From positions 1 through 11,760 of the forward strand of contig CAYVWX010000088.1 of NCBI GenBank assembly GCA_964455635.1: a stretch of 11,760 bases of DNA, given 5' to 3'. Source of the DNA: B16-G9 sp964455635 (GTDB taxonomy: Bacteria > Bacteroidota > Bacteroidia > Bacteroidales > F082). Shown here piece by piece: positions 5,553-11,760 of this stretch. Positions within the stretch are counted from its first letter, which is position 1. Each line of letters begins with the position of its first letter. A model generated the notes under the pieces. The model was not told where the DNA came from. It saw only the letters and a list, made by a program, of their open reading frames with translations, and made no database searches. The position numbers and the translations under genes are program-made.

Positions 5553-6749
5553 ATGGAGCCCGACATTTATCTTTCACCTGTCAACATCAGTTTACCCGAT
5601 TACGCAGCAGAAACCGACCGCATGAGGTTGGCCAACGTAATTGAAATGTATAATGACCCTGATTCCGAATTTGAAAAGAGGGTTGTATTTAACAACCTTG
5701 AACAATATGACATTGCTTTAATAGGCATTCCCGAAGAAAGAGGATCGCTATACAATCAGGGAACAGCCGGGGCTGCCGATGAGGTAAGAAAATATTTTTA
5801 CGCCCTGTTTTCCCACTGGAAAAGCCTTAAAATGGTTGACATGGGAAATGTTATAAAGGGAAACAGCTTGCAGGATACTTATTTTGCCGTTAAAAATGTA
5901 GTATCGGCATTGCTCTCAAAAGATGTGCTGCCAATTTTAATGGGAGGCAGCCAGGATTTAACATTTGCCAACTACCTGGCATACGAAGAGTTGGGGAGGA
6001 TTGTAAACATTACAGCCATCGATTCGGTTTACGATTTGGGACAAGACAACCAAAATATTAACGCACGGTCGTGGTTAAGTCAAATTATACTGCACCAACC
6101 CAATTTTCTTTTTAACTTTACCAATATCGGGTATCAAACCTATTTTGTAAACCGCGAATCGGTGAGGCTGATGAAAGACCTCTATTTTGATGTACACCGG
6201 CTGGGCGTGGTAAGGGCAAATCTTGAAGAGGCTGAACCCATGATTCGCAATGCCGACATTTTAAGTTTCGATATTTCCGCTGTCAGGCAATCAGATGCGC
6301 CGGGTAATTTTAAATCCGGCCCCAACGGCTTTACCGGCGAAGAGGCCTGCAAACTGGCGCATTATGCCGGTATGAGCGACAAAATCAGCAGCATAGGGTT
6401 TTACGAGTACAACCCCCGATTGGACAATCGCGGACAAACGGCACACCTTCTGGCGCAAATGGTATGGTATTTTATCGACGGGTTTGTAAACAGACAAAAC
6501 GACCTCCCCCATCTTGCTACCGACGATTATGTGAAATTTATTGTGGCTCCCGAAGGCTCTGAAGAAGAGATTGTTTTTCTTAAAAGCAATAAAACCGGCC
6601 GCTGGTGGATGGTTTTGGAATCGGAAAACAAAGAAAACACAAAGTACCGGCCTCACCAGTTTATTCCCTGCTCGTATGCCGATTATCAAACGGCACTCAA
6701 CAACGAAATACCCGACCGCTGGTGGAAAGTACAACAAAAACTGATGTAA
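5553..6749 (+). CDS. arginase-fold (formiminoglutamase-like) protein with altered metal site
   Basis: A 398-residue protein of the arginase/agmatinase/formiminoglutamase superfamily, with the fold recognisable at IGIPEERGS (58-66), LPILMGGSQDLT (126-137), ITAIDSVYDLG (153-163) and LSFDISAVRQSDAPG (237-251). Classical members bind two Mn ions through GGxH, DxHxD and SxDxD. Here Gln134 replaces the first His, Val159 replaces the His of DxHxD, and Ser242 replaces the second Asp of DxD; Asp157, Asp161 and Asp240 remain. Hydrolase activity is therefore doubtful. A C-terminal extension after about residue 325 has a GRWWMVLES strand and ends in DRWWKVQQK. The ATG at 5553 (MEPDIYLSPV) is preferred over 5463 because of the promoter between them. 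Automatic annotation would probably say formimidoylglutamase. No histidine-degradation genes are nearby. Confidence 0.85.
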   Translation: MEPDIYLSPVNISLPDYAAETDRMRLANVIEMYNDPDSEFEKRVVFNNLEQYDIALIGIPEERGSLYNQGTAGAADEVRKYFYALFSHWKSLKMVDMGNVIKGNSLQDTYFAVKNVVSALLSKDVLPILMGGSQDLTFANYLAYEELGRIVNITAIDSVYDLGQDNQNINARSWLSQIILHQPNFLFNFTNIGYQTYFVNRESVRLMKDLYFDVHRLGVVRANLEEAEPMIRNADILSFDISAVRQSDAPGNFKSGPNGFTGEEACKLAHYAGMSDKISSIGFYEYNPRLDNRGQTAHLLAQMVWYFIDGFVNRQNDLPHLATDDYVKFIVAPEGSEEEIVFLKSNKTGRWWMVLESENKENTKYRPHQFIPCSYADYQTALNNEIPDRWWKVQQKLM

Positions 6750-6765
6750 AAAAACAGTATTTTAT

Positions 6766-7410
6766 ATGTCGTACAATGCAATAAGGTATCCTAAAACCGA
6801 AGAAATATTAAATGTTATAACACACGGGTTGGGCTTTTTGCTCAGCATTGCCGCGCTGGTGCTGTTGGTGGTGTTTGCATCGTTAAAAGGCACTGTTTGG
6901 CATATTGTAGGGGCAGCTGTTTACGGCACCAGTCTTGTGGTTTTGTATCTCGCTTCCACGTTGTATCACCTGTCGCAAAAGCAAACAGTCCGAAACAAAC
7001 TTAATATTTTCGACCACGCTTCCATTTACATCCTCATTGCCGGTACTTATACTCCTTTTTTACTGGTAACCCTGCATGGTGCCTGGGGATGGAGCCTTTT
7101 GGGAATTATCTGGGGACTGGCCATTGGCGGAATTATTTTTAAAATTTTTTTTATCGGTAAATACGATCTTATTTCGGCACTCCTTTATGTGCTGATGGGT
7201 TGGCTGATAATTGTAGCCATAAAGCCACTAAACGAAAATCTGGCAACAGGAGGATTGTGGTGGCTTTTGGGTGGAGGCATTTCCTATTCGGTGGGTGCTG
7301 TTTTTTATATGGTGAAAAAAATTCCGTACAATCATGCCATCTTTCATATATGGGTTTTACTGGGAAGTCTGGCTCATTTTATTGCTGTTTTTTATTATGT
7401 AATACCCTGA
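6766..7410 (+). CDS. hemolysin III / PAQR-family membrane protein
   Basis: A 214-residue integral membrane protein with seven predicted hydrophobic helices (about 18-39, 45-63, 83-103, 108-130, 135-152, 163-182 and 189-212). It belongs to the hemolysin III (YqfA/TrhA) branch of the PAQR superfamily. Family marks are the N-terminal EEILNVITHGLG (12-23), STLYHL with the SxxxH pair Ser64/His68, IFDHASIYILIAGTYTPF (81-98), and HAIFHIW with His190 and His194. By homology to adiponectin receptors, His68, His190 and His194 would hold a Zn ion. The bacterial role is not settled; membrane-lipid homeostasis is proposed for relatives, and true haemolysis is doubtful. It starts 16 bp after the arginase-like gene on the same strand with no promoter visible between them, so co-transcription is likely. 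Confidence 0.92.
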   Translation: MSYNAIRYPKTEEILNVITHGLGFLLSIAALVLLVVFASLKGTVWHIVGAAVYGTSLVVLYLASTLYHLSQKQTVRNKLNIFDHASIYILIAGTYTPFLLVTLHGAWGWSLLGIIWGLAIGGIIFKIFFIGKYDLISALLYVLMGWLIIVAIKPLNENLATGGLWWLLGGGISYSVGAVFYMVKKIPYNHAIFHIWVLLGSLAHFIAVFYYVIP

Positions 7411-7528
7411 TGCGGTTCTATTACGTGACAGAGCTGCTATCATTCTGCATTGCTTAGTGCTCAGACAATCAATAATCAAAAAAAGTTCCGGATTACAAAA
7501 CGAAATGATTAATCATCACCCGGTAAAG

Positions 7529-8413
7529 TTATGATGCCTTTTTGTTTACAAGAAAAACACCACCCAAAATCAGTACTACCCAAATAAGATATACCAAACG
7601 AAAAGGTTCGTTGTCGAGAACACCCCAAAGAATGGCAACCACGGGAATCATATAGGTTACCGAAGAGGCAAAAACCGGCGTGCTTATCTTTATTAAATAA
7701 TTAAAAATGATAAGTGCCAAACCGGTACCTACAACCGATAACACGGCCATGTATCCCAATCCCACCCACGATTGAGGCTCGGTAATAATTTTGTGAGGAA
7801 TACCGGTAAAAATTACCATGTAAACAAGCGTGGGAATACCAATAAAAAAGAAAGTAAGTGTTGTAATTCCCAACGAGTTAACCGATTTAAAATAGTGCTT
7901 GACTAAATTAACATTAACGGCATAGCAAACAGATGCAAGTATCACCAAAGAAGAGTAAACAGAACCTGTTTTCAGGTCCAGGCCACTGGAAACATAAATA
8001 AGCCCGACAGCACCGGCAAGGCCGATTACAACACCCAAAATATTAAACCAATGAGTTTTGAAATGGAAAAACAAAACCCCGATAACAAGCGTAAAAAGAG
8101 GGGTTAACGAATTAAGGGTTCCGGCCAGCGAGCTGCTTATTTTTGTTTCGGCAATGGCAAAAAGCAACGCAGGCAGCAAACTGCCCACAACTCCTGAGAC
8201 AATAAACGGTAAATAGAGTTTTACAGGCAATCTTTTCAGCGGTTTAACGGCCAAGGGCAACAGAAACAAAAAGGTGATAACAATTCGCAACAATCCCACT
8301 TCGGTTCCGGTAAAATATTCCAACGATTTTTTTATAAGAATAAACGAGGTGCCCCACACCAACACCAGTGTAATAAGAATCAGCCATGAAACAATCGCTC
8401 TGTTTTTATTCAT
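7529..8413 (-). CDS. EamA/DMT-family transporter
   Basis: A 294-residue inner-membrane protein with ten hydrophobic segments arranged as two EamA repeats (about residues 8-140 and 152-288), the usual size for drug/metabolite transporters. Typical features are VWGTSFILIKKSL (19-31) in the first helix, LLRIVITFLFLLP (41-53), SSLAGTLNSLTPLFTLVIGVLF (94-115) closing helix 4, and in the second half ASSVTYMIPVVAILWGVL (249-266). The substrate is unknown; relatives export amino acids, metabolites or drugs. It is convergent with the PAQR gene, separated by 118 bp that hold a 12-bp palindrome ATGATTAATCAT (7505-7516) but no clear terminator. Its start follows a leader of roughly 200 nt if the promoter box at 8623-8631 is used. 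Confidence 0.92.
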   Translation of the reverse strand: MNKNRAIVSWLILITLVLVWGTSFILIKKSLEYFTGTEVGLLRIVITFLFLLPLAVKPLKRLPVKLYLPFIVSGVVGSLLPALLFAIAETKISSSLAGTLNSLTPLFTLVIGVLFFHFKTHWFNILGVVIGLAGAVGLIYVSSGLDLKTGSVYSSLVILASVCYAVNVNLVKHYFKSVNSLGITTLTFFFIGIPTLVYMVIFTGIPHKIITEPQSWVGLGYMAVLSVVGTGLALIIFNYLIKISTPVFASSVTYMIPVVAILWGVLDNEPFRLVYLIWVVLILGGVFLVNKKAS

Positions 8414-8622
8414 TATTCGGAATTATTTTACTGTTTATTGGAGAATATGGCATCTAACCTGCCTAATTCACAAACCACTATCAATGGTTATATTTTACCC
8501 CGTCGTTTTAGAGAAGCGGCAATAAAAATCAACATCTTAAAGCTTTAATTATCAATCACCAAAGAAAACGACATCTAAAGCCGTCTCCTATCTTGAACAT
8601 CAATCCTGCTCCGAAGGACAGG
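8414..8622 (-). other. long non-coding leader upstream of the EamA gene
   Basis: No gene is recognisable in the stretch between the Plug-like stop and the EamA start. It holds a perfect 12-bp palindrome TTAAAGCTTTAA (8537-8548). That palindrome is enclosed by an 8-bp inverted repeat (GTCGTTTT 8502-8509, AAAACGAC 8565-8572). A hairpin read on the minus strand lies at 8622-8605 (CCTGTCC-TTC-GGA(G)CAGG, one bulged G). None matches a riboswitch I recognise. It may be a regulatory leader or decayed sequence. Confidence 0.35.
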
Positions 8623-8631
8623 GCAAAAGTA
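8623..8631 (-). promoter_or_regulatory. -7 promoter box for the EamA transporter
   Basis: TACTTTTGC read from 8631 to 8623 matches the Bacteroidota -7 box exactly. No TTTG is found at the matching -33 distance, so this is supported by one element only. The start site would be near 8616, about 200 nt before the EamA ATG. Confidence 0.35.
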
Positions 8632-8652
8632 CATTTTTAAGTAAGAATGTGC

Positions 8653-9939
8653 CTATTTTCCGGCAAAAGAGGTAAATTCATAGTATCCTATCAACCTGTC
8701 GTAGTCGGGTACAATATTCCGGTAGTAAACATACACCTTGTATAAATTTTTGGTATCCCAAAAATCGCCTTCCAGCAACGTAACATCTGCCACCGATTTC
8801 CCGTGAGGGAGCACAACATACTGATAATTATAGTAACCCTGTTTTAAAAAAAGAGTGGCGGTGTACAATCTGCGGGTTTTATCATAAAACATTTTACTGT
8901 TATTGTTAAGTTGCCAATCGGTTAATGCACCTATTATATATACATCCGCATCAAAAAATTCGGAGTTCTTTAAAGTAAAATCAACCCGGGCATACTCGCC
9001 TTCAATGTTTGTTTGCTGATCGTTTCGTGCTTTTATCAATCGCATACCATGAATGTCGGTATAGGTTTCGTATTGCCGTTTGGCTCGGGAGTAATCGGTA
9101 TGCAACAGCACTTCGTAGCCATTGTTTTTGCTTATAATCCGTTTAATATTAGGTGCCTGATAGTAATAACTTTTCATATCGAAAAATCTGAACTGGTTTC
9201 CACCGTCAAATACAATCCCGTCAGGATAGTTATACTCCAGGCTGTTGGGCATAACGGTGGTAGGCACCAGGTTTTGCTTCATATTGTCCCACCGTCCGTT
9301 TTGTCTGATAAAAACCCTGATTCGCTGGTCGGCCTGTGTATTAAAAAGTTCGGGAACATGTACCGTAAGGTCTATTTGCTGTTTGTGCTGTGTATATTCC
9401 AACTTTTTGGGATAATATGGAATGTCGGTAGCCACAGTAGCAACTTTTTCGTAAACAAAAAACCGGCGGGTAAAAATTACATTTTCATCGTCATCGCTAT
9501 CCAAATACACCTTTAATATATAATTACCCGAAAGTTTTAGGTGCATATCGCCCGAAGGGATGACTGCCTGATAATGCACATACGAAGGAATGGCATTTAA
9601 CGAAAAATCATACTTTGTGATATCGCCCTCCGAAAAGCCTTCCAGGTAATCCATCACCTGCAAATCGGAAGTCTGCCAGTTTCTGTCGCAATGAATCAGG
9701 GTATATCTAAAGGTGTAGCTCTCGGTATTCAGGTCATCAAATTCCAATTTAAGTTTTTCACCCGAGTTTAGCTCAATAACCGGATCGGAGAGCTGATTGC
9801 CCAACGGATACAGCAACACGGTTTGTATGTTGTTGTCGTAAACGAGGTCGGCATTTTTAATGGTAGCCGATTGTAACATCCCTGCCCAATTAGTTAATAA
9901 AAAGGCAAACAGCAGAACATTAATTTTTTTCCAAATCAT
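8653..9939 (-). CDS. type IX secretion system Plug-like protein (DUF5103)
   Basis: A 428-residue exported protein recognised as the DUF5103 / T9SS plug family. In Flavobacterium, Plug closes the periplasmic mouth of the SprA outer-membrane translocon after substrate release. An N-terminal signal peptide (hydrophobic 8-17) is probably cut near residue 25. A first beta-rich domain spans about 27-165, with the conserved run YTLIHCDRNWQTSDL (79-93) and the GFSEG segment (101-105). A middle segment follows with DGGNQFRFFDMKSYYY (245-260). A C-terminal E-set/CBM48-like domain covers about 315-428, with ADVYIIGALTDWQLN (331-345) and TATLFLKQGYYNYQYV (360-375). The length is usual for the family. It stands alone, away from other T9SS genes, and has a strong promoter divergent from nqrA. 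Confidence 0.88.
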   Translation of the reverse strand: MIWKKINVLLFAFLLTNWAGMLQSATIKNADLVYDNNIQTVLLYPLGNQLSDPVIELNSGEKLKLEFDDLNTESYTFRYTLIHCDRNWQTSDLQVMDYLEGFSEGDITKYDFSLNAIPSYVHYQAVIPSGDMHLKLSGNYILKVYLDSDDDENVIFTRRFFVYEKVATVATDIPYYPKKLEYTQHKQQIDLTVHVPELFNTQADQRIRVFIRQNGRWDNMKQNLVPTTVMPNSLEYNYPDGIVFDGGNQFRFFDMKSYYYQAPNIKRIISKNNGYEVLLHTDYSRAKRQYETYTDIHGMRLIKARNDQQTNIEGEYARVDFTLKNSEFFDADVYIIGALTDWQLNNNSKMFYDKTRRLYTATLFLKQGYYNYQYVVLPHGKSVADVTLLEGDFWDTKNLYKVYVYYRNIVPDYDRLIGYYEFTSFAGK

Positions 9940-9984
9940 AGGTAGTTTTTTTTTGATGACAGCTAAAAGACAAACGCCGGATTA

Positions 9985-10016
9985 GCAAAAATATTTGCCC
10001 TGACAACACACACAAA
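9985..10016 (-). promoter_or_regulatory. canonical Bacteroidota promoter of the Plug-like gene
   Basis: On the minus strand, TTTG (10016-10013) is followed after exactly 19 bp by TATTTTTGC (9993-9985). Together they match the TTTG-N19-TAnnTTTG promoter of Bacteroidota. Transcription would start near 9979 with a leader of about 40 nt to the ATG at 9939. This is the best promoter match in the window. No comparable match was found for nqrA on the other strand; TATTTTTAC at 10060-10068 is one base off. Confidence 0.65.
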
Positions 10017-10126
10017 AGCTGCCCAACCGTTTATTTATAATTAATTCTTAATAATTTTATATTTTTACAAAATCTATTTTCATTTTAATTAACTTCGCCG
10101 AAATTATTACATGAATTAAATTAAAT

Positions 10127-11476
10127 ATGTCAACTATTTATTCCGTTAAAAAAGGCCTTGATATCAAGCTGTTAGGAGAAGCTGAAAAGGCCGTTGTTGA
10201 CTTGGATGCCAAACGATTTGCCATAAAGCCGCCTGACTTTCTCGGTTGTTTTCCTAAAATGTTAATAAAAGAGGGTGATTCGGTTAAGGCCGGAACGCCC
10301 CTGTTTTTCGACAAATATAGAGAAAATATAGTTTACACCTCACCGGTAAGCGGGAAGTTTGTGGAAATAAAACGTGGTGCCAAGCGTAAAATTCTTGAGC
10401 TAATCATCGAGTCGGACGGGAATTACGAAAGCATTGATTTCGGGAGTGCCGATCCGGCATCCATCGACAAACAGACTGCTCTTGAAAAACTTTTAAAAAG
10501 CGGTATTTGGCCTTTAATCAGGCAACGGCCTTACTCGGTGGTTGCCAATCCGGACGATACCCCTAAATCGATTTTTGTTGCAGCCTTTAGCTCGGCGCCG
10601 TTGGCTCCCCAATACGATTTTATGGTTCAGGGCCGCGAAAAAGAGCTGCAGGCCGGTTTGAATGTATTGGCAAAGCTTACATCGGGCAAAGTTCATTTAA
10701 ACACACACAACAAGCTTAACAACGCCGACACTTTTAAAGGCTTTAAAAATGTTCAGCTAAACACCTTTGCAGGGCCGCATCCTTCGGGCAATGTAAGTGT
10801 TCACATAAGCCGTATCGACCCTGTTAACAAAGGAGATGTTATCTGGTACACCGATGTTCAGGGAGTTATCACCATCGGCAAACTGTTTTTAACCGGTAAA
10901 TACGACAGCTCCGGGGTTATTGCTCTTACAGGCTCCGAAGTAACAAAACCACGTTATTATCGTGTTTACAGAGGTGCCGGCATTACCAACATGATTGTAA
11001 ACAATGTTTCCGGTGGTAAAAACCGTTTTATCAGCGGCGACGTGCTTACAGGCACAAAAATTGAACCCGACGGCTTTTTAGGTTTTTACGATTCGCAGGT
11101 TACCGTAATACCCGAAGGTGATTATTACGAATTTTTCGGATGGGCAAATCCCGGTTTCGGAAAATGGAGTTTTTCAAAAACCTATCCGGCCTGGTTAACA
11201 CCCAACAAAAAGTACCGTCTCGACACCAACCTCCATGGCGGGCTCAGGGCTTTTGTTTTAACAGGCCTTTACGAAAAAGTGTTCCCTTTCGATATTTATC
11301 CCATGCAGTTGATGAAAGCCATTCTGGTTGAAGACATCGACTTGATGGAAAATCTGGGAATTTACGAAATTGATGCGGAAGACTTTGCCCTTTGTGAGGT
11401 TATCGACCCTTCCAAAATTAATATGCAGGAAATTGTCCGGAAAGGATTGGAAATGATGCGAAAAGAAATGAGTTAA
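10127..11476 (+). CDS. nqrA: Na+-translocating NADH:quinone oxidoreductase subunit A
   Basis: A 449-residue NqrA, the cytoplasmic-side subunit of the Na+-pumping NADH:ubiquinone/menaquinone oxidoreductase, which couples NADH oxidation to sodium export across the inner membrane. It carries no redox cofactor itself. Visible landmarks are the N-terminal KKGLDIKLLGE (8-18), a barrel-sandwich region VKAGTPLFFDK...YTSPVSGKFVEI (53-81) as in biotinyl/lipoyl-like folds, the central GPHPSGNVSVHISRIDPV (216-233), and the C-terminal DFALCEVIDPSK (419-430). There is no signal peptide or membrane segment, as expected. The length is usual. The ATG at 10127 follows an AT-rich leader, and an ATG 17 bp upstream runs into a stop within two codons. 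It heads the nqr operon; nqrB begins 24 bp after its stop. Confidence 0.96.
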   Translation: MSTIYSVKKGLDIKLLGEAEKAVVDLDAKRFAIKPPDFLGCFPKMLIKEGDSVKAGTPLFFDKYRENIVYTSPVSGKFVEIKRGAKRKILELIIESDGNYESIDFGSADPASIDKQTALEKLLKSGIWPLIRQRPYSVVANPDDTPKSIFVAAFSSAPLAPQYDFMVQGREKELQAGLNVLAKLTSGKVHLNTHNKLNNADTFKGFKNVQLNTFAGPHPSGNVSVHISRIDPVNKGDVIWYTDVQGVITIGKLFLTGKYDSSGVIALTGSEVTKPRYYRVYRGAGITNMIVNNVSGGKNRFISGDVLTGTKIEPDGFLGFYDSQVTVIPEGDYYEFFGWANPGFGKWSFSKTYPAWLTPNKKYRLDTNLHGGLRAFVLTGLYEKVFPFDIYPMQLMKAILVEDIDLMENLGIYEIDAEDFALCEVIDPSKINMQEIVRKGLEMMRKEMS

Positions 11477-11500
11477 GTAAAAAAATCAGAATAGTAACGC

Positions 11501-11760
11501 ATGAAAGCGCTTAGAAAATTTATTGACAAACAAAAACCCCACTTTCAAAAAGGAGGGAAATTTCATTGGCTTGAGTCAACTTTCGACGGCTTTGAAACCT
11601 TTTTATTTGTTCCCAACACAGTAACAACAAAAGGTGCACATATCAGAGATGCCATTGACATGAAACGAACCATGATTGTTGTGGTACTGGCAACCATCCC
11701 GGCTTTGCTGTTTGGAATGTGGAATGTAGGCTACCAACATTTTTTGTCGTTGGGGCAAAC
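11501..11760 (+). CDS. nqrB: Na+-translocating NADH:quinone oxidoreductase subunit B (5' part)
   Basis: The first 86 codons of nqrB are present and the gene runs off the window end. It starts at ATG 11501 with MKALRKFIDKQKPHFQKGGK. The family motif FETFLFVP is followed by NTVTTKGAHIRDAIDMKRTM, and a first membrane helix begins about residue 58 (IVVVLATIPALLFGMW). NqrB is a polytopic inner-membrane subunit that carries a covalently bound FMN and riboflavin and takes part in the Na+ path; the FMN-attachment Thr lies beyond this window. The strand, spacing and order after nqrA fit the conserved nqrABCDEF operon. Confidence 0.95.
   Translation, partial: MKALRKFIDKQKPHFQKGGKFHWLESTFDGFETFLFVPNTVTTKGAHIRDAIDMKRTMIVVVLATIPALLFGMWNVGYQHFLSLGQ

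Noticed and set aside
6291..6737. 148-codon minus-strand open frame opposite the arginase-fold gene
   Set aside because: The plus-strand protein is clearly conserved; the antisense frame is a by-product of its codons and has no domain.
7505..7516. 12-bp palindrome between the convergent PAQR and EamA genes as a terminator
   Set aside because: The dyad is AT-rich, has no loop and no adjacent T-run; a short palindrome of this composition can occur by chance.
8414..8652. Small protein gene in the EamA leader
   Set aside because: Every frame examined is interrupted by stops within a few dozen codons, for example a frame reading MSFSLVIDN then a stop; at most a decayed fragment.
9013..9516. 167-codon plus-strand open frame opposite the Plug-like gene
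   Set aside because: It lies wholly within the Plug-like coding region, has no start context or domain, and is explained by that gene's codon pattern.
10060..10068. TATTTTTAC as the nqrA -7 promoter box
   Set aside because: It has one mismatch at the important G and no TTTG at the right distance; the stretch is so AT-rich that near matches are expected.

Overview
The window looks like chromosomal DNA from a member of the Bacteroidota, probably the order Bacteroidales or Marinilabiliales. Four things point there. Start codons are preceded by A-rich leaders without a Shine-Dalgarno sequence. Several upstream regions carry the Bacteroidota -7 promoter box TAnnTTTG(C), once with a correctly spaced TTTG at -33. 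One gene encodes a type IX secretion (T9SS) Plug-like protein, a system restricted to this phylum. The right end begins a sodium-pumping NADH:quinone oxidoreductase (nqr) operon. Genus-level placement cannot be read from the sequence.

Layout, left to right. Positions 1-218 hold no intact gene, only a doubtful recombinase-like remnant and a 36-bp imperfect palindrome that overlaps the last stop codon of the next operon. Positions 219-3406 are a minus-strand operon read right to left: glucose-6-phosphate isomerase (pgi), a small putative lipoprotein, a nitroreductase-fold flavoprotein and a YbfF/ABHD11-like alpha/beta hydrolase. The first three genes are joined by two 4-bp ATGA stop/start overlaps and the hydrolase follows after 4 bp. 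Positions 3407-3881 form a 475-bp intergenic region packed with inverted repeats: an 82-bp stem-loop with 11-bp arms, then five hairpins, two of them in the arrangement of a dispersed REP-like element. On the plus strand follow an exported C69-family dipeptidase (3882-5459), an arginase-fold protein whose metal ligands are partly replaced (start at 5553, with its own promoter) and a hemolysin III/PAQR membrane protein (6766-7410). A convergent EamA transporter (7529-8413) and the T9SS Plug-like protein (8653-9939) lie on the minus strand. Divergently from Plug, nqrA (10127-11476) and the 5' end of nqrB (from 11501, cut by the window end) start the nqr operon.

Most of this is housekeeping or envelope biology: glycolysis, redox/flavin chemistry, periplasmic peptide degradation, secretion and respiratory sodium pumping. 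No phage, CRISPR array, toxin-antitoxin or obvious defence module is present. The parts not explained by known genes are the structured 3524-3857 intergenic region, the putative pseudo-arginase, the 36-bp palindrome at the left edge and the roughly 200-nt leader in front of the EamA gene.
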